39,536 nucleotides of DNA from assembly GCA_017938695.1 (NCBI GenBank), contig JAGBBA010000020.1, positions 1 through 39,536 on the forward strand. Direction: 5' to 3'. Positions 31,030 to 39,498 of the stretch are shown piece by piece. The stretch comes from Clostridia bacterium. Its GTDB lineage: Bacteria > Bacillota > Clostridia > Christensenellales > Aristaeellaceae. A program made the position numbers and the translations under genes. The stretch's first letter is position 1; every line of letters starts with the position of its first letter. The notes under the pieces were generated by a model. That model was not told where the DNA came from. It searched no databases and worked only from the letters and a program-made list of their open reading frames with translations.

Positions 31030-31053
31030 CATGCCGGGTCATAACCCAGCTGC

Positions 31054-34000
31054 TTAGAAGAACATGCTGACCTGGCTGGTTTCGCTCAGGCCTTCCAGGG
31101 CACCCTGGGCGCGGAGGAGCTCCACCACGGCACTGCCCACGTGGGCGCGGTCCTGCAGATCCTCCACGGAGATGAAGGGGCGTTCCTCCCGGGCGGCCAC
31201 GATGGGCAGTGCGGCGGATTCACCCAGTCCGCCCAGGCTGGTGAAGGGGCAGCGCAGGTTGCCGTCCTCAATGACGAAGCGGTTCACCTGGCTCTTGTAC
31301 AGATCCACCGGCAGGAACTTGATGCCGCGCATGTTCATTTCCAGCACCAGTTCCAGGGACGTTTGGGCTTCCTTGTCCTTGGCGGTGGCCTTGTCGTTGT
31401 TCTTGATATCCCGGATGCGCTGGCGCAGGGTATCAGGATCGCAGAGCATGGTGGCGGCGTCGAAGCCGTCGCCGCGAACGGTGAAGTAGGCGCAGTAGTA
31501 GGCCTGGGGATGATGTACCTTGAACCAGGCGATGCGCAGCGCACTGGTCACATATGCCACGGCGTGGCCCTTGGGGAACATGTACTTGATCTTTTTGCAG
31601 CTGTCGATGAACCACTGGGGCACGTTGTTGTCGTACATGGCCTGTTCCATTTCAGGCTTCAGGCCCTTGCCCTTACGCACGCTCTCCATGGTGGTAAAGG
31701 CCAGCTTGGGCTGCACGCCCTTATCGATCAGGTAATTCATGATGTCGTCGCGGCAGCACACGCATTCGCGCAGCACAGCCGTGCCGGAGCGGATCAGATC
31801 CTGGGCGTTGCCCAGCCACACGTCCGTGCCGTGAGAGAGGCCGGAGATGCGGATCAATTCCTCCATGGTGGAGGGCTTGGTGTCGTCCAGCATGCCGCGG
31901 ACGAAGGCGGTGCCGAACTCCGGTATGCCGAAGGTGCCGGTGGTGCAGTCGATCTGCTCTTTGGTCACGCCCAGGGCCTCCGGGGACTGGAACAGGCTGC
32001 GCACCTTGGGGCAGTCCAGGGGGACCTCCGTGGGCGGGATGCCGGTGAGCTCTTCCAGCATGTGGATCACTGTGGGATCATCATGGCCCAGGCAGTCCAG
32101 CTTGACCAGAATATCGTGCATGGAGTTGAAGTCGAAGTGAGTGGTGGTAAAGTCGCTGTTCAGGTCGTCGGCCGGGTGGTTGACGGCGGTGAACTGGTAG
32201 ATCTCATATTCCTTGGGCACAACGACCATGCCGCCGGGGTGCTGGCCGGTGGTGCGCTTCACGCCCACGCAGCCTGCCATCAGGCGTTCTTTCTCGGTGT
32301 TGCCAGCCTGGATGCCGCGTTCTTCCATGTACTTGGCTACATAGCCGTAGGCGGTCTTGTCCGCCAGACCGGAAATGGTGCCTGCGCGGAACACATGGTC
32401 GTGGCCGAACAGTTCTTCAACATAATGGTGGGCGCGGTTCTGATATTCGCCGGAGAAGTTCAGGTCGATATCAGGCACCTTGTCGCCCTCGAAGCCCAGG
32501 AAGACCTCGAAGGGGATATCGAAGCCGTCCTTGGTGAGGGGCTTGCCGCAGATGGGGCAGTCTTTGTCCGGAAGGTCAACGCCTACCTGGTATTTGGACT
32601 TGTCCACGTCGAAGAAGCCCTTGCGGCAGTGGGTGCAGCGGTAGTGGGGCGGCAGGGCGTTCACCTCGGTGATACCGCAGAAGCGGGCCACCAGGCTGGA
32701 GCCGACGGAGCCGCGGGAGCCCACCAGATAGCCGTCGTCGTTGGACTTTTTCACCAGCTTCTGGGCGATGTTGTACAGCGTGGCAAAGCCGTAGCCGATG
32801 ATGGACTTCAGCTCCTTCTCGATGCGCTTCACCACGATCTCGGGCAGGTCGTCGCCGTACATTTCCCTGGCGGTGCCCCAGGTCATGTTCTGGATATTGT
32901 CGGCGGCGTCCTCCCACAGGGGCTGGAAGGTATCCTCGCCCTTGGGGTGGATGGGGAACAGCTGCAGCTTGTCCACCTGGTCGGCGATCATCCGCGGATT
33001 GGCGATAACCACCTCATAGGCTTTTTCCTTGCCCAGGTAGGCGAACTCGTCCAGCATTTCGTTGGTGGTTTTGAAGTACAGCGGAGCCTGCTGGTCGCAG
33101 TCGTCAAAGCCCATGCCGGCCTGGATGATGGCGCGGTTCATGGCGTTATGGGGATCCATAAAGTGCACGTCGCCGGTGGCGACCACGGGCTTGCCTATTT
33201 CCTCGCCCAGCTTGACGATGGTGCGGTTCAGGTCGCGCAGGCCTTCAACGTCCTTCACCATGCCGTTTCGGAGCATGAACTCGTTGTTGCCGATGGGCTG
33301 GATCTCTAAATAGTCATACCACTCGGCGATCTCCTTCAGCTTGTCCCAGCTTTCGCCCTTGAGCACCGCCTGGAACAGTTCGCCCGCCTCGCAGGCAGAG
33401 CCGATGATAAGGCCCTCGCGGTACTTTTGAATGATGTTCTTGGGCATGTGGGGGCGGCGGCGGAAGTAATCCAGGTGGCCGATGGACACCAGGCGGTTCA
33501 GGTTCACCAGGCCCTCCTGGGTCTTCACCAGCAGGATCACATGATAGCTCTCGCCGATGGCGCCGCCCTTCAGGGTGTTCAGCCCTTCCAGGGTGGTGAT
33601 GCCGTGCTTCTCCTCGGCCTCCTTGTACATGCGGGCCAGGATCTGCGCGGTGGCGGTGGCGTCGTGCACGGCGCGGTGGGCGTTTTTCAGGCTCACGCCC
33701 AGCTGCTTGCATACGCTGCCCAGCTTGTGGCTCTTCATTTCGGGATAGAGCTTGCGGGAGAGGGTCAGCGTGTCCAGCACGGGGGCGGAGAATGTGCGGC
33801 CCAGGCGGCGCAGCTCGGCCTTGAGCACCGCCACGTCAAAGCTGGCGTTGTGGGCGGCGATGGGACTGTCGCCGATGAAATCCATCAGCGCAGGGATAGC
33901 GGTTTCGGCGGTTTCCTTGTCGGCCAGCATGTTGTCGCTGATGCCGGTGATCTCGGTGATCTTGGGCTTCAGGGGCTGCTTGGGGTTCACCAGCACGGAC

Positions 34001-35484
34001 ATACTGTCCGCCACTGTGCCGCCAATCAGCTTCACCGCGCCGATCTCGATCACGCGATCCGTCTGGGTATTCAGGCCGGTGGTTTCAAAGTCCAGCACCA
34101 CGATGGGCTCGTCCACGCTGCGGCCGTCGGCATCCTGCACGACGAGGGCCTCGTTGATCAGATACCCTTCGCAGCCGGGGATCAGCTTGATGGGCTGCTT
34201 TTTCACCGCATTGAAGGCGGCAGGGAAAGCCTGCACCACGCCATGATCGGTGATGGCCACGGCCGGGTGGCCCCACTTGATGGCGCGCTTGATCAGATCG
34301 CCAGCGGGGGTCAGGGCGTCCATGGTGGACATGTTGGTGTGCATGTGCAGCTCGATGCGCTTTTCCTCGGCGGTGTCCTCGCGCTCGATCTTTTCCATGG
34401 GTACGATGTCGCGCACAGAGATGGATAGCTCCTTGGCAAAGCTGTCGTACAGGCACTCGCCGCGCACCTTCACGTTCATGCCCATTTTGATCTGCTCCAC
34501 CTTGTCCATAACCGCCTTGCGCTCCTCCTCGGTGATGGGCGGCGGCGGTGCATCCTCGTCAGCCTTTTTGCCGAAGTGCTGGTTGCGGAAGCGCATGAAC
34601 GTCTTGCACAGGATGGACGAAGTGTAGTCGGTGATGGCGAAGGTCAAAAGCAGCAGCTCGCCGCCCTTGAGCTCCTTGGTCTCCACCTTGAAGATATCGC
34701 CCTGCACCACCACCAGGCCGCTGTCGCTGGCCAGCTCCTTCATTTCGATGGGGCGGTCGGCGATGCCGCGGCCCATGATGGGCTTGCCCAGGGCGGTGTT
34801 GGTCATCTGGGGGAAGATGGAATCCTTCTTCTTTTCGGGGGCAGCCTCGGGCTTGGGTTCCCTGGGCTGACGGGGTGCGGCAGGCTTGCGTTCCTTCTTT
34901 TCAGCGGGGGTCTGGGCGTTGCGCTTGGCCAATTCTTCCATGGAAATGGCCTGGCTGTGCTCCTTTTCGCGTTCTTCGCGCAGGGCGGCCAAGCGGGCTT
35001 CCTGGTCGCCTGCCACGGTGAGCTCCACCTTTACCTCGGCGGAGAAAATGTCCTTCACGGCCTGGGCCAGGCGGGCGGATACATTCTGCCTGCCCATGTA
35101 TTCCAGGGAGAAGGGGTCGGGGAAGGTGAGGGTAATGCGGTCGCCCTCGCACCGCCAGTCGATCTGGTCCATCCAGCTGATGGAGGCCGGGTAGTTGCGC
35201 TTGAGGAAGTCGGTCAGCACCTGTTTGTACGCGCTGATATTCTCCAGAAAATCTTCTTTCAGGCCGGGGCTGACCACGCGCAGGGCCAGGGGCTTTTGCG
35301 GAAAGATGCGCCGCAGGAGGCTCTCCAGCTTGAGGAAGGTCTTTTCTTCCACCAGCGTCAGGCTGTCGAAGGTAATGTACACCTTCTCCTGGGCCTTGAC
35401 GTACACCACCCTGGGCGATTGCAGCTGGCCCTTCAAATGGGGCAGTTCCTGATAAATCTGCCCCAGCAAATCTTCGTAGCTCAT
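31054..35484 (-). CDS. polC: DNA polymerase III PolC-type alpha subunit
   Basis: Gram-positive replicative DNA polymerase with built-in proofreading. The 1476-residue length is normal. Order of parts: N-terminal domain, OB-fold region, PHP domain beginning near residue 378 (ELHMHTNMSTMDAL), DnaQ-type 3'-5' exonuclease inserted in the PHP domain (VVLDFETTGLN near 461 to AHRAVHDATATA near 605), then the polymerase core with GSRGSVGSS, a zinc-binding pair CTHC and CPIC near 948-970, and the catalytic PDIDLNFSGEYQ near 1006. ATG 35484 follows GGAG; the open frame upstream is repeat DNA. Classic neighbour of ispG. Confidence 0.98.
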   Translation of the reverse strand: MSYEDLLGQIYQELPHLKGQLQSPRVVYVKAQEKVYITFDSLTLVEEKTFLKLESLLRRIFPQKPLALRVVSPGLKEDFLENISAYKQVLTDFLKRNYPASISWMDQIDWRCEGDRITLTFPDPFSLEYMGRQNVSARLAQAVKDIFSAEVKVELTVAGDQEARLAALREEREKEHSQAISMEELAKRNAQTPAEKKERKPAAPRQPREPKPEAAPEKKKDSIFPQMTNTALGKPIMGRGIADRPIEMKELASDSGLVVVQGDIFKVETKELKGGELLLLTFAITDYTSSILCKTFMRFRNQHFGKKADEDAPPPPITEEERKAVMDKVEQIKMGMNVKVRGECLYDSFAKELSISVRDIVPMEKIEREDTAEEKRIELHMHTNMSTMDALTPAGDLIKRAIKWGHPAVAITDHGVVQAFPAAFNAVKKQPIKLIPGCEGYLINEALVVQDADGRSVDEPIVVLDFETTGLNTQTDRVIEIGAVKLIGGTVADSMSVLVNPKQPLKPKITEITGISDNMLADKETAETAIPALMDFIGDSPIAAHNASFDVAVLKAELRRLGRTFSAPVLDTLTLSRKLYPEMKSHKLGSVCKQLGVSLKNAHRAVHDATATAQILARMYKEAEEKHGITTLEGLNTLKGGAIGESYHVILLVKTQEGLVNLNRLVSIGHLDYFRRRPHMPKNIIQKYREGLIIGSACEAGELFQAVLKGESWDKLKEIAEWYDYLEIQPIGNNEFMLRNGMVKDVEGLRDLNRTIVKLGEEIGKPVVATGDVHFMDPHNAMNRAIIQAGMGFDDCDQQAPLYFKTTNEMLDEFAYLGKEKAYEVVIANPRMIADQVDKLQLFPIHPKGEDTFQPLWEDAADNIQNMTWGTAREMYGDDLPEIVVKRIEKELKSIIGYGFATLYNIAQKLVKKSNDDGYLVGSRGSVGSSLVARFCGITEVNALPPHYRCTHCRKGFFDVDKSKYQVGVDLPDKDCPICGKPLTKDGFDIPFEVFLGFEGDKVPDIDLNFSGEYQNRAHHYVEELFGHDHVFRAGTISGLADKTAYGYVAKYMEERGIQAGNTEKERLMAGCVGVKRTTGQHPGGMVVVPKEYEIYQFTAVNHPADDLNSDFTTTHFDFNSMHDILVKLDCLGHDDPTVIHMLEELTGIPPTEVPLDCPKVRSLFQSPEALGVTKEQIDCTTGTFGIPEFGTAFVRGMLDDTKPSTMEELIRISGLSHGTDVWLGNAQDLIRSGTAVLRECVCCRDDIMNYLIDKGVQPKLAFTTMESVRKGKGLKPEMEQAMYDNNVPQWFIDSCKKIKYMFPKGHAVAYVTSALRIAWFKVHHPQAYYCAYFTVRGDGFDAATMLCDPDTLRQRIRDIKNNDKATAKDKEAQTSLELVLEMNMRGIKFLPVDLYKSQVNRFVIEDGNLRCPFTSLGGLGESAALPIVAAREERPFISVEDLQDRAHVGSAVVELLRAQGALEGLSETSQVSMFF

Positions 35485-35507
35485 GGTACTCCTTTCGCCT
35501 TCGGCGA

Positions 35508-35612
35508 CCAAAGGGGCTTTGCCCCTTTGGAAACCCCACCAGAGAGGGCTCTGCCCTCTCTGGACTCTCCTGCGAAGGGCCATTCGGCCCTTTCGAAACC
35601 CGTTTTTTCGGG
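35508..35612 (+). repeat. hairpin array 4 (between ispG and polC)
   Basis: Plus-strand order: 35508-35530 (CCAAAGGGG/CCCCTTTGG, then AAACC), 35539-35563 (CCAGAGAGGG/CCCTCTCTGG, then ACTCT), 35573-35595 (CGAAGGGCC/GGCCCTTTCG, then AAACC), then CCCG-T6-CGGG (35599-35612). It begins 13 bases from the polC ribosome binding site and lies opposite in orientation to polC. The 316-base spacer 35485-35800 also holds the next two elements. Confidence 0.85.
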
Positions 35613-35668
35613 CGTGTTGCTTGGGGGTGTATGTAGGGGCGATCTGTGATCGTCCGCGTTTCGGAGCG

Positions 35669-35740
35669 TTCCACCTTGATGGAAAGCCTTCCCCTTGAGG
35701 GGAAGGTGGCCGAGCGTAAGCGAGGCCGGATGAGGTGGAA
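35669..35740. repeat. short MITE-like element related to 30913-31029
   Basis: TTCCACCT (35669-35676) and AGGTGGAA (35733-35740) as ends; inside CCTTCCCCT/AGGGGAAGG and GGCC...GGCC hairpins, the former identical to the right half of the larger element. Confidence 0.65.
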
Positions 35741-35762
35741 ACGACGGCAGCGGAATGCAATG

Positions 35763-35790
35763 ATAGGGGCTGCATGGCAGCAGCCCCTAT
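35763..35790. repeat. hairpin after ispG
   Basis: Eleven-pair perfect stem ATAGGGGCTGC (35763-35773) with GCAGCCCCTAT (35780-35790). A T-rich tail exists only on the plus strand, so on the ispG strand it is more likely a processing or stability hairpin than a terminator. Confidence 0.6.
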
Positions 35791-35800
35791 ATTTTACTTG

Positions 35801-36853
35801 TTACTTGGTTTCAGCAATGCGGCGGGCAGCCTTGATGAGGGCTTCGGCCAGGTCGCCGTCCACGCGCATGGCGGTCTGGCCCTTCACGAACAGCGCGCCG
35901 CCGGTCTTGCCGCCAGCAATGCCCACGTCAGCTTCGCGGGCTTCGCCAGGGCCGTTGACCACACAGCCCATCACGGCCACCTTCAGTGGCACCTTGATAT
36001 CGCTGAGCTCCTTTTCCACCCGGGCGGCGATGCCAGCCACGTCGATGCAGGTACGGCCGCAGGTGGGGCAGGAAATCAGCTGCACGCCCTGGGTGCGCAT
36101 GTTTAGTGCGCGGAGGATATCCCAAGCGGCCTTGGCTTCGGGCAGGGGGTCGCCGGTGAGGCTCACGCGGATGGTGTTGCCGATGCCGCGCACCAGCAGG
36201 CCGCCGATACCGATGGCACTCTTGATGGTGCCCTGGCCGGGAAGGCCGGCCTCGGTAACGCCTACGTGCAGGGGGTAATCGCACTTCTGGGCGGCCAGCT
36301 CGTAGGTATCCACGGTGAGCTTCACGTCGCTGGCCTTCATGGACAGAACAATGTCCTCAAAGCCTTCCTTTTCCAGCATACGGGCGTGCTGCAGGGCGGA
36401 TTCCACCATGCCCTCGGCGCAGGGGCCGCCGTACTTGGCCAGGATATCCTTCTCAATAGAGCCGGAGTTCACGCCGATGCGGATCGGGATGTGGTGCATC
36501 TTGGCGCAGGCGGCCAGCACCTTCACGTTGCCCTCGCCGCCGATGTTGCCGGGGTTGATGCGCAGCTTGCTGATGCCGTTCTCCGCAGCCATCACGGCCA
36601 GGCGGTGATCGAAGTGGATATCCGCCACCAGCGGCACGGGGGACTGATCCACCAGCTGGCGCACGGCCAGGGCGCAGGCCTCGTCATACACAGAAATGCG
36701 GACGATGTCGCAGCCAGCCTCGGCCAGAGCCTTGATCTGGGCCAGGGTAGCCTCCACATCGCGGGTATCGGTATTGGTCATGGACTGAACCCACACGGGG
36801 TTATGTCCGCCCATGGTCAGGCGGCCGACGGAAACGAGGCGAGTGTTGTACAT
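35801..36853 (-). CDS. ispG: 4-hydroxy-3-methylbut-2-enyl diphosphate synthase
   Basis: Iron-sulfur enzyme of the MEP pathway converting MEcPP to HMBPP. The 350-residue bacterial short form has the TIM-barrel start VGRLTMGGHNPVWVQSMTNTDT, LRINPGNIG, and the [4Fe-4S] ligands C262, C265 and C297 with E304 in GCVVNGPGE. GGAGG lies seven bases before ATG 36853. The frame continues upstream only through repeat sequence. It sits between rseP and polC as in other Firmicutes. Confidence 0.97.
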   Translation of the reverse strand: MYNTRLVSVGRLTMGGHNPVWVQSMTNTDTRDVEATLAQIKALAEAGCDIVRISVYDEACALAVRQLVDQSPVPLVADIHFDHRLAVMAAENGISKLRINPGNIGGEGNVKVLAACAKMHHIPIRIGVNSGSIEKDILAKYGGPCAEGMVESALQHARMLEKEGFEDIVLSMKASDVKLTVDTYELAAQKCDYPLHVGVTEAGLPGQGTIKSAIGIGGLLVRGIGNTIRVSLTGDPLPEAKAAWDILRALNMRTQGVQLISCPTCGRTCIDVAGIAARVEKELSDIKVPLKVAVMGCVVNGPGEAREADVGIAGGKTGGALFVKGQTAMRVDGDLAEALIKAARRIAETK

Positions 36854-36870
36854 GGTGAAGCCTCCATAAG

Positions 36871-36906
36871 TAATTCGGAATTCGGAATTCGGAATTAGAA
36901 ATTGAG
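36871..36906 (-). repeat. heptamer array upstream of ispG
   Basis: Plus strand (GAATTCG)n with a final GAATTAG; in the ispG sense ATTCCGA units. It ends about ten bases before the ispG ribosome binding site. Confidence 0.8.
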
Positions 36907-36981
36907 AGTGCAGACCGGGCGAATGCAGTTCGCCCCTGCAGGGACAGGGAAAGCCTGACGTTGGAACAAGCGGCAGAACCA

Positions 36982-37056
36982 CTCCTTCCGTCAGCCACAA
37001 GCGGCTGCCACCTCCCTCGGGGAGGGAGGCGTTTGGCGGCGCGAAGCCTTACAGTC
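36982..37056 (-). repeat. MITE-like module, copy 2
   Basis: Read on the minus strand it contains GGGAGGTG, then CAGCCGCTTGTGGCTGAC, then GGAAGG, matching the module at about 4140-4170. A further hairpin CCTCCCTC/GAGGGAGG is at about 37011-37029. Confidence 0.6.
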
Positions 37057-37061
37057 CCCGC

Positions 37062-37091
37062 GTCGCGGCGCAACCGTATTTGCGCCGTGAC
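37062..37091 (-). repeat. GTCACGGCGC hairpin, copy 3
   Basis: Minus strand GTCACGGCGCAA (37091-37080) with TTGCGCCGCGAC (37073-37062). The loop-end pairs differ from copies 1 and 2 but remain complementary. Confidence 0.8.
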
Positions 37092-37118
37092 CCCAGCTTA
37101 TATGCGCGTCCCATGCCA

Positions 37119-37240
37119 TCCCCGAAAGGGATTCTTAAGGGCTGAAAGCCCTTAAGCGGGTTGTCAGGGCAGAGCCCTGACCGGGAGTCCAGAGGGCAGA
37201 GCCCTCTGGTGGGGATTCTAAAGGGGCAAAGCCCCTTTAG
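37119..37240 (-). repeat. hairpin array 5 (after rseP)
   Basis: Minus-strand order: 37240-37218 (CTAAAGGGG/CCCCTTTAG, then AATCC), 37209-37189 (CCAGAGGG/CCCTCTGG, then ACTCC), 37181-37163 (GTCAGGG/CCCTGAC, then AACCC), 37156-37134 (CTTAAGGGC/GCCCTTAAG, then AATCC), plus a short ATCCC/GGGAT. The first arm contains the rseP stop codon. With the elements above it fills the 383-base spacer 36854-37236. Confidence 0.88.
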
Positions 37241-38307
37241 TGGAACAGACGCATTACGTCTTTGAAGGTGAAGAAGATCATCAGGGCAAAGAGGAAGAGC
37301 ATGCCGATGAGGTGCACGACGGCTTCCTTCTGGGGGGCGATGGGCTTGCGGCGGATGGCCTCGATGATCATGAAGATCAGGCGGGAGCCGTCCAGGCCGG
37401 GGATGGGCAGCAGGTTCATGATGCCCAGGTTGATGGAGATGACCACCAGGTAGTTGATGAAGGCCTCCAGGCCGCCGGACTGCACCTCTTCAGACACCAT
37501 GGAAACCACGCCCACGGGGCCGGAGGTCTGGTCCAGGCCTTCGCCGGTGGTGACCAGGTCCTTCAGCGCGCCGATGATCACGCCGCCAGCGTACACGCAG
37601 GTGTCCCAGCTCTGGTAGAGGGCTTCGCCCGGGCCGCAGGGGCGCACCACGGTGCGATAGCGGCCAGCGATGGTCACGCCCACGCGGTACTTGCCTTCAG
37701 CTTCGTCCCAGAAGGGGGTCATTTCGGTTTCAAAGGTGGTATCGCCCCGGCGGACGACCATGCGCAGGGGTGCATCGCCCTGCTGATAGCCGCTGATGGC
37801 GTTCAGCAGGGTTTCGGTGGTGCCGTCCAGCACGTTGACGCCGTTGACGGACTCGATGATGTCGCCATCCTGCAAACCGGCGGAATAGGCAGGCCCGGCA
37901 GCGGCCACCTGGTGGATGTAGGGGTCAATGCCCGTGACCTCGGAAATGCCGCCGATCCAGAAGAACGCCACCAGCACCACAAAGGCCAGCACGAAGTTCA
38001 TCACGGGGCCCATGGCTACGGTGAAGATGCGCTTCCACACGTTTTGACGGTTGTAGGCGCGAGGATCGTCGAGGTGCTTGCCCTGTGCGTCATCCTCGCC
38101 GTAAAAGGCGCAGAAGCCGCCTACGGGGATCAGCCGCAGGGAGAAAACGGTGTCGTGCTTTTTGCTTTTCCAGCTCACCAGCTTCGGCCCCATGCCGATG
38201 GCGAACTCCATAACATCAATGCCGGTGATGCGGGCCGCCATAAAATGGCCCGCTTCGTGAACGGTGATCAATATGCCCAATAAAAGCAGGGCGATCAATA
38301 CATACAT
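37237..38307 (-). CDS. rseP: RIP metalloprotease RseP (site-2 protease)
   Basis: Intramembrane zinc protease that cleaves anti-sigma factors and signal peptide remnants. The 356-residue protein has the active-site HEAGH (17-21) in the first membrane segment, a PDZ domain (about 120-200, with GPAYSAGLQDGDIIESVNG), and the third ligand region NLLPIPGLDGSRL near residue 300, followed by a last membrane segment. AAGGAA precedes ATG 38307. Its stop codon is the first base group of a hairpin of array 5. Order dxr-rseP-ispG-polC is conserved in Firmicutes. Confidence 0.96.
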   Translation of the reverse strand: MYVLIALLLLGILITVHEAGHFMAARITGIDVMEFAIGMGPKLVSWKSKKHDTVFSLRLIPVGGFCAFYGEDDAQGKHLDDPRAYNRQNVWKRIFTVAMGPVMNFVLAFVVLVAFFWIGGISEVTGIDPYIHQVAAAGPAYSAGLQDGDIIESVNGVNVLDGTTETLLNAISGYQQGDAPLRMVVRRGDTTFETEMTPFWDEAEGKYRVGVTIAGRYRTVVRPCGPGEALYQSWDTCVYAGGVIIGALKDLVTTGEGLDQTSGPVGVVSMVSEEVQSGGLEAFINYLVVISINLGIMNLLPIPGLDGSRLIFMIIEAIRRKPIAPQKEAVVHLIGMLFLFALMIFFTFKDVMRLFH

Positions 38308-38333
38308 AGGGTTCCTTTCGTCGATAAGGGTCG

Positions 38334-39485
38334 TTAATGCAGCGTGGGCAGCAGCTCGGCCACGGCGGCGCGGGCGGCGGCATCGGCTGCAAAGATGTCG
38401 TCAAGGTTATTGGCAGGCAGGCCGCAGAGCTTCTCCACCGCGCCTTCCACCAGGGTGGAAATGGCACCGAAGGGGATCTCCTCCCGGAGGAAAGCGGCCA
38501 CGGCGGCCTCGTTGGCACCGTTGAGCACGGTGCAGGCTGCGCCGCCTGCGTTGAGGCACTCCACGGCCAGGCGAAGGGCCGGGAAGCGCACGGGATCGCC
38601 GGGCTCGAAGGTCATCTGGCCCAGGGCGAAGAGATCAAGGGGCTTGGAGCCGGTGGGCAGACGCTCGGGGTAGGTCATGGCGTACTGGATGGGCACGCGC
38701 ATGTCCGGCACGCCCAGCTGAGCGATGACCGCGCCATCGACAAACTCCACGGCGGAATGAATGATGGACTGGGGATGCACCACCACCTGGATTTTCTCCG
38801 GGGGCATGTCGAACAGCCAGCGGGCCTCGATGATCTCGAGGGCCTTGTTGAACATGCTGGCGGAGTCGATGGTGATCTTGGCACCCATGCTCCAGTTGGG
38901 GTGGTTGAGGGCCTCGGCGCGGGTGGCCTTGGCCATGCGCTCCTTGTCCCAGGTGCGGAAGGGGCCGCCGGAAGCGGTGAGCAAGAGCTTCACCGGCTGA
39001 TTGTCCGCAGCACCCTGCAGGCACTGGAAAATAGCACTGTGCTCGCTGTCTACAGGCAGGAGCGGCTTGCCGATGCGCCGGGCGGCATCCATCACCAGAT
39101 GACCGCCGGTGACCAGGGCTTCCTTGTTGGCCAGCAGCACCTGGCGGCCGGCGTTCAGGGCGTCCATCACGCTTTGCAGGCCGGCGATGCCCACCACGCT
39201 CACCAACACCTGGTCGGCTTCGACCTCGGCAGCGGCGACGCGCAGGGCATCCTTGCCCATGACCCAACGGCAGAACCGCAGATCGGCAGGGATGTCCTCC
39301 ATGGGGATGGGCTGCGTCAAGGCCGCCATTTCCGGGCGGAACTCGCGCACCTGCTCGAACAGCAGCTGCGCATTGCTGTGGGCAGTCAGTGCCTTGACGG
39401 TGAAACGGTCGGGGTGCAGGCGAACCAATTGCAGTGCCTGGGTACCGATGGAACCGGTGGAACCGAGAATGTTGATGGCGGACAT
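38334..39485 (-). CDS. dxr: 1-deoxy-D-xylulose-5-phosphate reductoisomerase
   Basis: First committed step of the MEP isoprenoid pathway, NADPH-dependent. The 383-residue protein starts INILGSTGSIGTQALQL (NADPH loop), keeps ANKEALVTGG, PVDSEHSAIFQCL, LTASGGPFR and the metal-site DSASMFNKALEIIEARWLF, then HPQSIIHSAVEF. GGAGG lies four bases before ATG 39485. cdsA normally lies upstream and would be just outside the window. Confidence 0.97.
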   Translation of the reverse strand: MSAINILGSTGSIGTQALQLVRLHPDRFTVKALTAHSNAQLLFEQVREFRPEMAALTQPIPMEDIPADLRFCRWVMGKDALRVAAAEVEADQVLVSVVGIAGLQSVMDALNAGRQVLLANKEALVTGGHLVMDAARRIGKPLLPVDSEHSAIFQCLQGAADNQPVKLLLTASGGPFRTWDKERMAKATRAEALNHPNWSMGAKITIDSASMFNKALEIIEARWLFDMPPEKIQVVVHPQSIIHSAVEFVDGAVIAQLGVPDMRVPIQYAMTYPERLPTGSKPLDLFALGQMTFEPGDPVRFPALRLAVECLNAGGAACTVLNGANEAAVAAFLREEIPFGAISTLVEGAVEKLCGLPANNLDDIFAADAAARAAVAELLPTLH

Positions 39486-39498
39486 ATTTCCTCCGGGA

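Noticed and set aside
31141-33309. Very long open frame on the plus strand, opposite polC
   Set aside because: It mirrors polC codons in high-GC DNA, has no ribosome binding site and gives a His/Gly/Ala-rich sequence without any motif. The same applies to the plus frames at 7052-8125, 20429-22582, 34576-35649 and 38337-39512 and the minus frame at 643-2163.
35485-35775. N-terminal extension of polC by 97 codons
   Set aside because: The extra stretch is translated hairpin array and MITE-like DNA. PolC homology starts at MSYEDLL after a ribosome binding site.
35763-35790. Intrinsic terminator for ispG
   Set aside because: The T-rich tail is on the plus strand only; on the ispG strand the stem is followed by mixed sequence.
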